Source: a virus
Length of the DNA: 64,000 nucleotides
IMG/VR virus record: IMGVR_UViG_3300036828_000247
Coordinates: 1 to 64,000 of that record
Reading direction: 5' to 3' (one strand)
Under the pieces are notes generated by a model. The model saw only the letters and a program-made list of their open reading frames with translations, was not told the origin of the DNA and searched no databases. Positions 24,409 to 31,783 of the stretch are shown one piece after another (the stretch's first letter is position 1; every line of letters begins with the position of its first letter). The position numbers were made by a program, and so were the translations under genes.

Positions 24409-24654
24409 ATGGACGCACGACCGACTTTCACTGAGTGGCTTAGGGCTAACGCTGCGCTTGAGCGCGCGGAGCGCCGTTACCCGCGCGGGGACGCTAGGCT
24501 GGCCCCGTACCAGGATCGCGTTGCGGCCGCTAGCGTAGCCGATACCACCGCCGTGTACGCGCTGTACGGCCGGGCCCGTTACTACCGGCCGGGGCACTTC
24601 AACTACCACCGGTCGCTAAGCGGCCGGGTATTCCTTGAGCTGACCGCGCGCTAA
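24409..24654 (+). CDS. Hypothetical 81-residue protein
   Basis: ATG preceded by ACCGGGCGAAGGAGAAAACTG. Product starts MDARPTFTEWLRANAALERA and contains TTAVYALYGRARYYRPGHFN. Basic and Tyr-rich. No domain recognised. Own promoter and terminator. Confidence 0.6.
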   Translation: MDARPTFTEWLRANAALERAERRYPRGDARLAPYQDRVAAASVADTTAVYALYGRARYYRPGHFNYHRSLSGRVFLELTAR

Positions 24655-24669
24655 CCGCGCGCCCCGACG

Positions 24670-24700
24670 GCCCGCCAGCTACGGCTAGCGGGCCGTTTGC
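24670..24700 (+). terminator. Intrinsic terminator
   Basis: GGCCCGC and GCGGGCC form a stem around CAGCTACGGCTA, followed by GTTTGCG. Same GTTTGCG/TTTTGCG ending as the other cassette terminators. Confidence 0.6.
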
Positions 24701-24745
24701 GCACCCGGGGTCGGCGCAGAAAACCGGGCGGAACCGACCCGATGG

Positions 24746-24834
24746 GCTGCACGGCCCGCATCTGTCCCCTGCCGGCACGACCCCACGTTCGCACCCACTT
24801 ACCCACGGGGTCGGCTGCAGTGCGCCCCTGGGAC
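24746..24834 (-). repeat. 90-bp dispersed element, copy E4 (divergent)
   Basis: Read on the minus strand it has CGCACTGCAG, then GTGGGTAAGTGGGTG, and ends GGGCCGTGCAG, matching the order of blocks in the other three copies. It is the least conserved copy. It lies in the gene-free stretch before promoter c. Confidence 0.5.
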
Positions 24835-24855
24835 AGATTACGGCGGAAAAATTTC

Positions 24856-24906
24856 TTGAAAATAGTTCAGGGAAACGGGCGCAGCGCGCCTGCAGTACGG
24901 TACACT
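24856..24906 (+). promoter_or_regulatory. Cassette promoter c
   Basis: TTGAAAATAGTTCAGGGAAACGG, a 29-base gap, then TACACT (24901-24906). Nearly identical to promoter f (26999-27049). It is followed by a 168-base leader with no convincing gene (24907-25074), much longer than for the other cassettes, so it may carry RNA structure. Confidence 0.6.
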
Positions 24907-25074
24907 AAGGGCGTAGGCAAAACTGAACAGGGGCTGGGAGCGCGAACGTAGTCTGGCGACCCCCGATGAGTAGGATTTGGTTCCTGCCAGTAGGGTCCGG
25001 GTGAATCTGAACTTCAGTACCGACCAGCGTTAATCGTGCTCCCGGCCCCGGCTCCGACCAGCGAAAGGAATCTC

Positions 25075-25206
25075 ATGTTTTCCGACTCAGCGTTTGACCC
25101 GTTCGACGAGATGTACCAGGACGACGAGCCGCTGTCGCCACTTGACGCTGAGTATGAGGCGTCAGAATACGCGGACGAGGACGAGGACGAGGACGGCGAA
25201 AACTGA
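25075..25206 (+). CDS. 43-residue highly acidic protein
   Basis: ATG after AAAGGAATCTC. Product MFSDSAFDPFDEMYQDDEPL, ending ADEDEDEDGEN, with about one third Asp/Glu and no Arg or Lys. Its TGA overlaps the next ATG (TGATG). Small acidic phage proteins can mimic DNA and inhibit host DNA-binding proteins. That role is only a possibility here. Confidence 0.6.
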   Translation: MFSDSAFDPFDEMYQDDEPLSPLDAEYEASEYADEDEDEDGEN

Positions 25207-25448
25207 TGACGACCCCGTACCGCCGCGATGACGTTGAGCGCCGCGTGATGAACGACCGCGACGACATTCCGCTGGTGACCTTCACCACCACGGGTAACGG
25301 CTACGTTGACGTGTGGGTGGCCGGCCAGCTGGTTCACAGCGAGTACGCGGCCGAGGATGGGCGTACTACCGGCCGCGACCAGTTCACCGCCGACGCCATC
25401 GCCCGCGCGCTAGCCCGCGTGACCGCGATGGGCTGCCTGGACGACTAG
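25206..25448 (+). CDS. Hypothetical 80-residue protein
   Basis: Coupled to the acidic gene (TGATG). Product MTTPYRRDDVERRVMNDRDD, then VTFTTTGNGYVDVWVAGQLV, a beta-hairpin-like stretch, and a C-terminal helix (FTADAIARALARVTAMG). No domain recognised. Confidence 0.6.
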   Translation: MTTPYRRDDVERRVMNDRDDIPLVTFTTTGNGYVDVWVAGQLVHSEYAAEDGRTTGRDQFTADAIARALARVTAMGCLDD

Positions 25449-25460
25449 GCCCCGCGCGCT

Positions 25461-25487
25461 AGGCCCGGCTACGGCCGGGCCTTTTGC
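25461..25487 (+). terminator. Intrinsic terminator
   Basis: GGCCCGG and CCGGGCC around CTACGG, followed by TTTTGCG. Confidence 0.7.
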
Positions 25488-25512
25488 GTCCCGGCCCCGA
25501 TGCAAAAAAATC

Positions 25513-25563
25513 TTGAAAAAGATCAGCTAAACCGACGCCAGTACGCTGATCCTGAGGTAAGGT
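25513..25563 (+). promoter_or_regulatory. Cassette promoter d (variant)
   Basis: TTGAAAAAGATCAGCTAAACCG upstream and CTGATCCTGAGG before TAAGGT (25558-25563). The start-associated ACCGGGCGA follows at 25580. Confidence 0.5.
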
Positions 25564-25606
25564 TGGGGTTGTAAGGTTAACCGGGCGAAAGAGGAGGGAA
25601 GGGGCC

Positions 25607-26221
25607 GTGAAGGTTGAGCTGATCTACGGGCCGAACACCAAGGGTGCGGAGCTCCGGGTTCACAAGGCCGGCTGCCGGGATATCGGCCGCGAGCGTAAGG
25701 GAGCCACCAGCTCAACGATCCAGGAAGTTTCCAGCGCCGCGATGGCGGCCGAGGACTTCTACCAGGACTTTATCGCCGAAGGCAGTATGACGGCCGAGGA
25801 CGCCCTCGGCTACACCGAATTCCTGCCCTGTACCGCAGGGCTCCCAACCGAGGAGAACGAAATGACTACCGCTACCAAGACCCCCGTGACCGCGACCACC
25901 CCGGCCCAGGACGCCGAAGCCGCGCTGCTCGCCGGCGTGCGTACCGACCCGAAGCCGGCGAAGGCGACCCCCGCGAAGAAGACCCCGGCGAAGGCTGCCG
26001 CGAAGACCCCGGCCCCGGCGAAGACTGCCGCGAAGACCCCGGCCCCGGCGAAGACCGCGACCGAGAAGATCCTGCGGCCCGCGTCGAAGACCGTCGTGGC
26101 CTACGTGAGCTGGCTGAAGGCCGAGCTCGGCCCGGCCGAGTGGGCGAAGCTGGCGAAGGACCCTGAGCGCCTCGCCCAGGTTTCCCTGACGAACTACGGC
26201 GCGTACCGCGCGCAGAAGTAG
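25607..26221 (+). CDS. Protein with Lys/Ala/Pro histone-like repeat linker
   Basis: 204 residues from GTG. Residues 1-85 form an acidic domain (AAEDFYQDFIAEGSMTAEDA). Residues ~110-150 are repeats of the KTPAPAKTAAK type, as in histone H1-like tails. The C-terminal 50 residues form a small helical domain (ASKTVVAYVSWLKAELGPAE, WAKLAKDPERLAQVSL). It may bind DNA through the Lys-rich linker. A second start inside (MTTATKTPVTATT at about 25862, after GAGGAGAACGAA) could produce the linker plus C-domain alone. Confidence 0.6.
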   Translation: MKVELIYGPNTKGAELRVHKAGCRDIGRERKGATSSTIQEVSSAAMAAEDFYQDFIAEGSMTAEDALGYTEFLPCTAGLPTEENEMTTATKTPVTATTPAQDAEAALLAGVRTDPKPAKATPAKKTPAKAAAKTPAPAKTAAKTPAPAKTATEKILRPASKTVVAYVSWLKAELGPAEWAKLAKDPERLAQVSLTNYGAYRAQK

Positions 26222-26236
26222 GCGCGCGACGCGGAG

Positions 26237-26265
26237 GGCCCCGGCTACGGCCGGGGCCTTTTGCG
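26237..26265 (+). terminator. Intrinsic terminator
   Basis: GGCCCCGG and CCGGGGCC around CTACGG, then TTTTGCG. Confidence 0.75.
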
Positions 26266-26283
26266 TCCCAGAACGGGGCTGCC

Positions 26284-26373
26284 CCCGTGCGGCCCTGCAT
26301 TGGCACCTGTGGCCACTACCCCCATCCCCCACCCACTTACCCACCGGCGAGCTGCAGTGCGTTTTCCCTGGTC
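26284..26373 (-). repeat. 90-bp dispersed element, copy E3
   Basis: On the minus strand it starts GACCAGGGAAAACGCACTGC and ends CCAATGCAGGGCCGCACGGG, the same length as E1 and E2. It occupies the gap between a terminator and promoter e. Confidence 0.65.
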
Positions 26374-26388
26374 AGCGCATCGCGAAAA

Positions 26389-26443
26389 TTTCCTGAAGAA
26401 ATCCGCCGAAATCGCCCCGCGCGCCCCATTCCTGAGGTACACT
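26389..26443 (+). promoter_or_regulatory. Cassette promoter e
   Basis: TTTCCTGAAGAAATCCGCCG upstream, CCATTCCTGAGG and TACACT at 26438-26443, then ACCGGGCAAAGGAG before the gene. Confidence 0.55.
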
Positions 26444-26479
26444 TGCCGTGTAGGCGGAACCGGGCAAAGGAGAAAACTG

Positions 26480-26815
26480 ATGATCAAGGCTACTGAGACC
26501 CAGATCGAGTACCTCGAGAAGACCCTGACCCAGCACGAGCTGTACTGGGGCCACTACGACCGGCTGTGGGCGATGCTTGAGGCCCACCGGATTGCCGAGG
26601 CCGCCGACGCGCGGGGCGTCGAGCGTGACGGAGCCCTGATGAGCCGGTACCAGACCGACCTGATCATCGGCTGGGTGAACCGTCAGATCGGCCACCGTAA
26701 CCTGCGGCCGCTGCCCGAGGGCCCCGCGCGTCGGCCCGGCTGCCGGCACCGCGCCGACCGGAACGGTAACTGCGTGACCTGCGGCGCTGAGATGGCCGAC
26801 CCCGGCCTGCGGTAG
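26480..26815 (+). CDS. Hypothetical protein with C-terminal zinc ribbon
   Basis: 111 residues from the ATG at 26480, with AAAGGAG before it. Helical N-terminus (QIEYLEKTLTQHELYWGHYD). The end has CRHRADRNGNCVTCG, which with the preceding Cys/His may bind zinc. The longer open frame upstream of 26480 lies in promoter DNA. Function unknown. Confidence 0.6.
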   Translation: MIKATETQIEYLEKTLTQHELYWGHYDRLWAMLEAHRIAEAADARGVERDGALMSRYQTDLIIGWVNRQIGHRNLRPLPEGPARRPGCRHRADRNGNCVTCGAEMADPGLR

Positions 26816-26826
26816 TCGCTAGCGAG

Positions 26827-26855
26827 GGCCCCGGCTACGGCCGGGGCCTTTTGCG
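26827..26855 (+). terminator. Intrinsic terminator, first of two copies
   Basis: GGCCCCGGCTACGGCCGGGGCC then TTTTGCG. The second half is repeated 67 bp downstream. Confidence 0.7.
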
Positions 26856-26978
26856 TACAGGCCATCCTAGGGCCGAGCAGCCCCACCCCGGCTAGCCCGA
26901 CCCACACCCGGGGCCTTTTGCGTACAGGCCATCCTAGGGCCGAGCAGCCCCACCCCGGCTAGCCCGACCCACACCCGG
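26841..26978. repeat. 67-bp tandem duplication
   Basis: The unit beginning CCGGGGCCTTTTGCGTACAG (26841) is repeated from 26908 with no differences seen, ending near 26978. It contains the right arm of the terminator and ~55 bp of gene-free DNA. Looks like a recent slippage or recombination event. Confidence 0.75.
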
Positions 26979-26998
26979 TCGGCCCGGCATAAAGAATC

Positions 26999-27049
26999 TT
27001 GAAAATAGTTCAGGAAAACGGGCGCAGCGCGCCTGCAGTACGGTACACT
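26999..27049 (+). promoter_or_regulatory. Cassette promoter f
   Basis: TTGAAAATAGTTCAGGAAAACGG, 29-base gap, TACACT (27044-27049), then ACCGGGCGGAAGG. Confidence 0.6.
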
Positions 27050-27086
27050 AAGGGCGTAGGCAAAACCGGGCGGAAGGACCTAGGAA

Positions 27087-27368
27087 ATGACCATTGACAA
27101 CCTGATCGCTGAGCTTGAGGACGCGCGCGAGAACCTGGGCGGCAACGCCGAGGTGCGTATCGCGTACCAGGAAAACTACCCGCTGCGCGGTACCGTCGCG
27201 CGGGTGACCGTGCCTGAGGACGAGGACCCGTACGACGAGGGCGAGCGGGCCGTGGGCCAGGACGCTGACGGCGGAATGGTCTGGATCGCGGTCGGGTCGG
27301 CCCCGTATGACGAGAACCCGTACGGGCCCCGGTGGGCCTGGGGCGGCGGAAGCGAGTGGGACCGCTAG
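27087..27368 (+). CDS. Small acidic conserved phage protein
   Basis: 93 residues. The opening MTIDNLIAELEDARENLGGN then AEVRIAYQENYPLRG matches a small protein type seen widely in actinophages. The middle is very acidic (VPEDEDPYDEGERA). The end is Trp/Gly-rich. No function known to me. Confidence 0.65.
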   Translation: MTIDNLIAELEDARENLGGNAEVRIAYQENYPLRGTVARVTVPEDEDPYDEGERAVGQDADGGMVWIAVGSAPYDENPYGPRWAWGGGSEWDR

Positions 27369-27386
27369 GCCCCGCGCGCTAGCTAA

Positions 27387-27415
27387 GGCCCCGGCTACCG
27401 GCCGGGGCTTTTGCG
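27387..27415 (+). terminator. Intrinsic terminator
   Basis: GCCCCGG and CCGGGGC around CTACCGG, followed by TTTTGCG. Confidence 0.7.
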
Positions 27416-27426
27416 CATAAAGAATC

Positions 27427-27477
27427 TTGAAGAAGTTCAGGGAAACGGCGCGCAGCGGGCCTGCAGTAGGGTACGCT
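27427..27477 (+). promoter_or_regulatory. Cassette promoter g
   Basis: TTGAAGAAGTTCAGGGAAACGG, 30-base gap, TACGCT (27472-27477), six bases, then the ATG at 27484. Confidence 0.6.
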
Positions 27478-27483
27478 TGGGCT

Positions 27484-27777
27484 ATGAGCGTTAATGAGAT
27501 TACCTGGGGCCGGAAGATGCGGCCGAAGAAGGCCGATCAGGGCCACTCCGTGGTACGTTACGGCTGGCGCCGTGACCCGTTCTACGCGCCGCGTACCCGT
27601 AGCTACGTCCGCTGTGAGTGCGGCCGCTGCTACTCGAGCCAGGGCGAGGGCGGCGAGCGTGCCCACCGTAGCTGGGAGGCCCACCGCGCGGCCGAGATCG
27701 AGAAGAACCAGAACTGCTCAATCACCGCGCCGCACCTGGCCCACTCGGGTCGGCTCGAGCTTTGCCGGGGCCGGTGA
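27484..27777 (+). CDS. Leaderless gene with zinc-ribbon-like motif
   Basis: 97 residues. Contains VRCECGRCYSSQGEGGERA, a Cys cluster, and a charged helix (HRSWEAHRAAEIEKNQ). The ATG is six bases after the -10 box. An upstream in-frame ATG at 27427 lies inside the promoter and is rejected. The next gene is coupled by GTGA. Confidence 0.6.
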   Translation: MSVNEITWGRKMRPKKADQGHSVVRYGWRRDPFYAPRTRSYVRCECGRCYSSQGEGGERAHRSWEAHRAAEIEKNQNCSITAPHLAHSGRLELCRGR

Positions 27778-28007
27778 ACTGCGCCGAGTGCGGCGGCCGG
27801 GCCCACCTTCCCGAGGAGTGCCCGGCCGCTGTGTGGTACGCGGCGGGCACCACCGGGGCCTGCGAGGACTGGTTCGTCCGGCACGACCCCGAGGGCCGCG
27901 CGCTAGCGCCGACCCACGGCTACGGCACGGTGGCCTACCACCAGGCCGTCGCTGACGGCGTGGAGATGGCGCACCTGGCCGGAGGCTGCGGCGCGCACGG
28001 GCTCTAG
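27774..28007 (+). CDS. Small protein with N-terminal Cys motif
   Basis: 77 residues from the GTG that overlaps the previous stop. Residues 2-16 have NCAECGGRAHLPEEC, a likely zinc site. The rest contains GACEDWFVRHDPEGRALAPT. Function unknown. Confidence 0.6.
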   Translation: MNCAECGGRAHLPEECPAAVWYAAGTTGACEDWFVRHDPEGRALAPTHGYGTVAYHQAVADGVEMAHLAGGCGAHGL

Positions 28008-28146
28008 CCCGGCCGCGCGCCCACCCCGCCAGCCCCAGCCAGCCCAGCCAGCCGAGAGGGCCAATTCCCTACCAACCCGCCCGGGATTAGCGGCAGGAGC
28101 CCAGCCGGCCCAGCAGGCCGTGCAGCCAGCATGGGTCCAGCCAGCA

Positions 28147-28228
28147 TGGTGCATGTGGGTGCATGTGCATGTGGGTGCATGTGGCATGCGGGTGCATGTG
28201 GCATGTGCATGTGTGCGTGCGTGCGTGC
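28147..28228. repeat. GTGCATGTGG low-complexity tract
   Basis: About 80 bases of alternating purine/pyrimidine sequence, built of GTGCATGTGG, GCATGTGCAT and GTGC units. It lies between the plus-strand array and the minus-strand zinc-ribbon gene, where the two transcription directions meet. Such sequence can adopt Z-DNA under tension. The rest of 28008-28146 shows no gene. Confidence 0.6.
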
Positions 28229-28229
28229 C

Positions 28230-28469
28230 TCAGTCTAGCGAGCGGATGCGCAGGGGCACAAGCCACGGCATCAGCACCGCGTCGGCGCGCCACAGCGCGC
28301 AGCACTCCTCGCATAGCGGCAGCTCGTTGCCCGATGGCTGCGCGGTCCATATGTACGCGGCAGGCTCGCCGCAGTAGCACTTCACGCCGCACACACCGGG
28401 CAGAATTTCTCGCGCAAACTCAAGCATGCTTCGCGCAAACTCAAGCATGATTCGCTGAAACTCAAGCAT
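28230..28469 (-). CDS. Zinc-ribbon mini-protein with repeat-derived N-terminus
   Basis: 79 residues from the first ATG. The N-terminal 24 residues are three units of MLEFxRx, encoded by the 22-bp DNA repeat. The rest has CYCGEPAAYIW and LCEECCALW, a clear four-Cys zinc site. A GTG at 28394 (VCGVKCYCG) could be the real start, leaving the repeats as leader. Follows the primase gene on the same strand. Function unknown. Confidence 0.55.
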   Translation of the reverse strand: MLEFQRIMLEFARSMLEFAREILPGVCGVKCYCGEPAAYIWTAQPSGNELPLCEECCALWRADAVLMPWLVPLRIRSLD

Positions 28470-28480
28470 GCTTTGTGCCC
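28414..28480. repeat. 22-bp tandem repeat with GCATGC palindromes
   Basis: Three imperfect units of CGCAAACTCAAGCATGCTT type. The 22-bp period is not a multiple of 3, yet two reading frames stay open through it. A further AAGCATGCTT lies at about 28488-28497. It may be an operator cluster. Confidence 0.55.
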
Positions 28481-28590
28481 CCGGGAAAGCATGCTTCGCC
28501 TAGCACTCCGACCACCGGTGCGCGGCCATATCCCAGCACCCGGCCGCAAAGGTCCAGGCAGCGATATCGAACCATGTACCAGCATCCAGC

Positions 28591-30621
28591 TCACAGCTTC
28601 TCCTTGGTCGTGGTCCAGTAGTGCGTGAGGATGCCGCCTACCTGGCCACGGCGTCCCTTGCGCTCGTTGCGGATACCCATGTCCGCCTTGATGGGATCGT
28701 ACATGTGGTTGTCCCACTTGAGCCCGGCCGCTAGCGCACGCCGCTTAACCTCCGGCACGGTGTAGGTGTCCTCCTGATCGAACAGTGCCTCAAGGAACTC
28801 ACGCCACGCGTTCTTGGCCACCGGCTCAGGCCCACGCCGTTTCGGCTCACCGTTGGCCAGAATGTCGGCCGTGATACTGACCTCACCGTGCCACTCCACC
28901 CGGGGCACAAACCCACCGACATCATCGGCCACGATCTCGCTGTCCTCGATCGTGTACGCCAGCGCGACATCCTTGCGCCGCTTGACGTTGTTGGCCTTGA
29001 CAACCGCAATGGCCCGGCCGTCCTCGATCTCATACGACTCGGGCAGCCTACCGGCGATCAGGTGGGTGCGGGCAACCGCACCGAACGCTACCGACCCTCC
29101 ACCGCGCGAGGATGCCCCCTGCTTGGCGTCCTTGTTGAAGTGCCTAATTAGCCACGCACCGCATCGTTCCTGGCCCAGGGCAACAACTAGCGGCGCGAGC
29201 GCACGCCGTACCGACGCATCGTTATAGCTGTTGATGCTCTCACCGAGGAACGCCGCCACGGGGTCCACGATCACCAGGCCGATCTTCCACTGGCGTATCC
29301 ACTGATGGAACGTCCGCACGTCCTCCGGGAAGGTAATCAGGTTGCCACCGAAGTATGCCTTCTGCTGCTTCGGCTTCCCGCGCGCCCCAGACACTTCACG
29401 CAGCTCAATGTCCGGGGAGAAGATCCGCGCCAGGTCAGCCCCGGCCGCAACCAGCCGATCGGCCTGGACCGACTCCTGATCCTCGGGCGCGAGGAACAGC
29501 ACGTTGCCGGCCGGCACCAGCACCTCGCTCTCACACGGCATACCGCGCCCCTGGCTAAACCGCGCGGCGATGTCATCACTCACCACAGACTTCCCGGCCC
29601 CGGCCTCGGCGTCCACGATCGTGGCGTCACCCTCGGCGATGTAGCGGTGCCAGATCCACTTTGTCCGCTTGCGCTTCACCGTGGCGAACGAGTGAAGCCC
29701 GACGCGAGCAGCAACCTGTGGCGCCAGGGGCCTGCTTGCATCGATCAGCGCGGCTTCCTCGGGGGTGGCATCCGCGATGGGACGCCGGCCAGGGCGATGG
29801 AGCAGCCCACGCACATCGTCCTCGGTCCACGGCTCACTGCGCCGGAACAATGGCATCTGCTGCGCAATCTTCCAGGCCCGGAAGAACACGTACTCATCAT
29901 CCTCGTGCGTGCGCGCTAGCTCATCAATCAGCTCCAGCAGCGCACCGTGCTGCTCACCGGAGATCGCATCCAGGCAGGCCTGCTCGAGCACACCGAGCTC
30001 TTCCCGGCCGCGCGAGCCGTTACCGCGCGCACCACGCTTGGCAGCCAGGGCTGCCTCGATGTAGGAGCGTATGCCGTCGGAGGACGGATTGCCGTTGGGT
30101 GCCACTAGAGCTGACTTGGCTTTGTAGCGCACCATGCGGCCGCCATTGACGGGGTCCTTGCTCGGGCGCACCGTGGGCGGGATGAAGCAGAAGCCACCCT
30201 CGGCCTTGAGGTCAAGACCCGGAGCGAACGATGGGTGCATGCCGATCCCGAGCGGCGCGATGTAGAGGTGCGTGCCGCCCGAGGACGTGCTCACCTCCCA
30301 GTAAACCTCCGGGCCGTCGTCCCCGAGGTCCCGGGACATCTGGGCAAATGAGAGCTGCCCGCCTGAGCGCGGATCAATGTCAATAACGTCATACGCAACA
30401 CCGGTGACTGCGCCCAGCGCGTCCCGGGCATCGAACCTGTCAATGGGCCTGAGATTCGGCCGTGTCTTCTCCCACGACTTCCAGCGCGGGTCGCGCCTGC
30501 CGTCAGGATTGCCGAGTCGGTCCAGGCGTCCAGTGATGATGGGAACACCAAGGCCAACGAGGGTCCGCGCGTCATCAAGCGCTCGGACTAGCGCTTCATC
30601 GCGTGGTACGGTATCATTCAA
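28591..30621 (-). CDS. Primase-polymerase/helicase fusion
   Basis: 676 residues from a TTG at 30621 with GAAGGA upstream. The N-terminal part is a bifunctional DNA primase/polymerase: VIDIDPRSGGQLS (catalytic acids) and STSSGGTHLYIAP. From about residue 330 comes a RepA/RecA-like hexameric helicase: Walker A DAEAGAGKSVVSDDIA, Walker B GLVIVDPVAAFLG, and WLIRHFNKDAKQGASSRGGG. The C-terminal ~100 residues (AWREFLEALFDQEDTYTVPE) are probably a winged helix. It would prime and unwind at the fork for the phage polymerase III subunits. It is the only large minus-strand gene in the replication half. Confidence 0.9.
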   Translation of the reverse strand: MNDTVPRDEALVRALDDARTLVGLGVPIITGRLDRLGNPDGRRDPRWKSWEKTRPNLRPIDRFDARDALGAVTGVAYDVIDIDPRSGGQLSFAQMSRDLGDDGPEVYWEVSTSSGGTHLYIAPLGIGMHPSFAPGLDLKAEGGFCFIPPTVRPSKDPVNGGRMVRYKAKSALVAPNGNPSSDGIRSYIEAALAAKRGARGNGSRGREELGVLEQACLDAISGEQHGALLELIDELARTHEDDEYVFFRAWKIAQQMPLFRRSEPWTEDDVRGLLHRPGRRPIADATPEEAALIDASRPLAPQVAARVGLHSFATVKRKRTKWIWHRYIAEGDATIVDAEAGAGKSVVSDDIAARFSQGRGMPCESEVLVPAGNVLFLAPEDQESVQADRLVAAGADLARIFSPDIELREVSGARGKPKQQKAYFGGNLITFPEDVRTFHQWIRQWKIGLVIVDPVAAFLGESINSYNDASVRRALAPLVVALGQERCGAWLIRHFNKDAKQGASSRGGGSVAFGAVARTHLIAGRLPESYEIEDGRAIAVVKANNVKRRKDVALAYTIEDSEIVADDVGGFVPRVEWHGEVSITADILANGEPKRRGPEPVAKNAWREFLEALFDQEDTYTVPEVKRRALAAGLKWDNHMYDPIKADMGIRNERKGRRGQVGGILTHYWTTTKEKL

Positions 30622-30704
30622 GGGGTAGTCCTTCGTGGTTGTTGCTATCTCCCGTTTCGGGTGGCGCTACTGCGAAACTCCTTCCTCCGCCCGGTGGAAG
30701 CTGT

Positions 30705-30736
30705 GGGGGGCCGGTGACTTAGGTCGCCGGCTCCCC
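30705..30736. terminator. Strong GC hairpin between divergent genes
   Basis: GGGGGGCCGGTGAC pairs with GTCGCCGGCTCCCC, with an ACTTTTCTT tract on the plus-strand side. It lies in the leader between the primase and nuclease genes. It may stop stray plus transcription or structure the primase leader. Minus-strand ACCGGGCGGAGGAAGGAG (30678-30695) follows it. Confidence 0.5.
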
Positions 30737-30781
30737 TCAAACTTTTCTTAGGGGCTTCTATCCTACTCCGCTACCTGCCTG

Positions 30782-30787
30782 TACGCT
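30782..30787 (+). promoter_or_regulatory. -10 box for the RuvC-like gene
   Basis: TACGCT, 12 bases before ACCGGGAGA (30800-30808) and AGAGGAGGGG. TAGTAT (30793-30798) is an alternative. Confidence 0.4.
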
Positions 30788-30822
30788 AGGCGTAGTATAA
30801 CCGGGAGACTAGAGGAGGGGCA

Positions 30823-31389
30823 ATGCCACCAGAGGCACTACACGTTATTGGATTCGATCCCGGTGGAACAAGCGGGTGGGCCCGGCTGACCGTTCCACGG
30901 CTGAGCCTGTACGACGACGAACCGGGCGAGATACTGGAGTGGGACTACGGTGAGATCACGGGCCCCGAGCCACAGCAGATCATCGAGCTGGCGCGCCTAG
31001 TGCGCGGCGTCCAGTCACTGGACTACCGCGTTGGGCCGCTCATCGTCGGCGAGGACTTTGACGTTGCTGAGACCGTCACCACCGACGCCGAGGTCCTGTA
31101 CTCACCTGTCCGCCTCATTGCGATGATCCGCATGACAATGGCGCTGGCGGAGATCCCGAGCTACACACCGCTGTTTGCCGACGCCGAGCTCATCGTCCAG
31201 TCCCGGGGCATGGCCAAGTCCACGGCCACCGATGACCGGCTCAAGGCCTGGGGCCTGTACGATGAGCACTCAGGCAAGCACTGCCGTGATGCTACCCGGC
31301 ATGCCATAACGATGATCCGCAGGTTCGACGGCAGCCCAGAGCTCCTGGATGCCGCGTGGCCCTACCTTGCAAGGGAGCCGGTCCATTGA
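30823..31389 (+). CDS. RuvC-like Holliday junction nuclease
   Basis: 188 residues. RNase H-fold motifs in order: VIGFDPGGTSGWARL (first Asp), PLIVGEDFDVAE (Glu), and HCRDATRHAITMI near the end (last Asp). Spacing fits phage RuvC-like resolvases. It would cut branched replication or recombination intermediates before packaging. It starts the main plus-strand replication/recombination region, divergent from the primase gene. Confidence 0.75.
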   Translation: MPPEALHVIGFDPGGTSGWARLTVPRLSLYDDEPGEILEWDYGEITGPEPQQIIELARLVRGVQSLDYRVGPLIVGEDFDVAETVTTDAEVLYSPVRLIAMIRMTMALAEIPSYTPLFADAELIVQSRGMAKSTATDDRLKAWGLYDEHSGKHCRDATRHAITMIRRFDGSPELLDAAWPYLAREPVH

Positions 31390-31682
31390 GAGCCCAGCTC
31401 GGCCCGGCCGCACCCGGCTGGATCATCTACCATCTTGTGATGCGGTTCTGCTTCGGCCTCCGCCCCACGCGGGTACTGCCGATGCCGGAGACCGAAGCTA
31501 GGGAACAGTCACGCCGTGGCCAGGTCGTCTGGCAGGATTCCGGACAGGGCTTCTATGTGGAGGCGTACCTCAGTGAATCGACCAGGTACTGGATGGAGGG
31601 GGCTGACGCAGATTACCAGCGGGAAAAGATTAGGGCCGAGGTTGAGGAGACTTTGCGTAGCTTCCTGAAAGATGGGCTGTGA
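31386..31682 (+). CDS. Hypothetical 98-residue protein
   Basis: TTG start overlapping the previous TGA, with AAGGGAG eight bases before. Contains REQSRRGQVVWQDSGQGFYV and an acidic helical end (REKIRAEVEETLRSFLKDGL). No domain recognised. The 90-bp element E1 begins at its stop codon. Confidence 0.55.
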   Translation: MRAQLGPAAPGWIIYHLVMRFCFGLRPTRVLPMPETEAREQSRRGQVVWQDSGQGFYVEAYLSESTRYWMEGADADYQREKIRAEVEETLRSFLKDGL

Positions 31683-31770
31683 CCAGGCGAAACGCACTGC
31701 AGCTTCGCAATGGGTAACTGTACCTGGCAGACCACTTATCCCCACACACGCCAATGCAGGGCCATACAGG
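31681..31770 (+). repeat. 90-bp dispersed element, copy E1
   Basis: Starts GACCAGGCGAAACGCACTGC and ends CCAATGCAGGGCCATACAGG. It aligns without gaps to E2 (56468-56557) at roughly 70% identity, with conserved blocks CACTGCAG, CAATGGGT, TGTACC, CCACA and CAATGCAGGGCC. The next gene's AGGAGG follows immediately, so it could be a promoter/leader unit. Confidence 0.7.
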
Positions 31771-31783
31771 AGGTACCACGGAA

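Noticed and set aside
28382-28717. 111-codon ORF across the primase end
   Set aside because: Most of it is out of frame inside the primase gene. Only the repeat part is open by chance in two frames.
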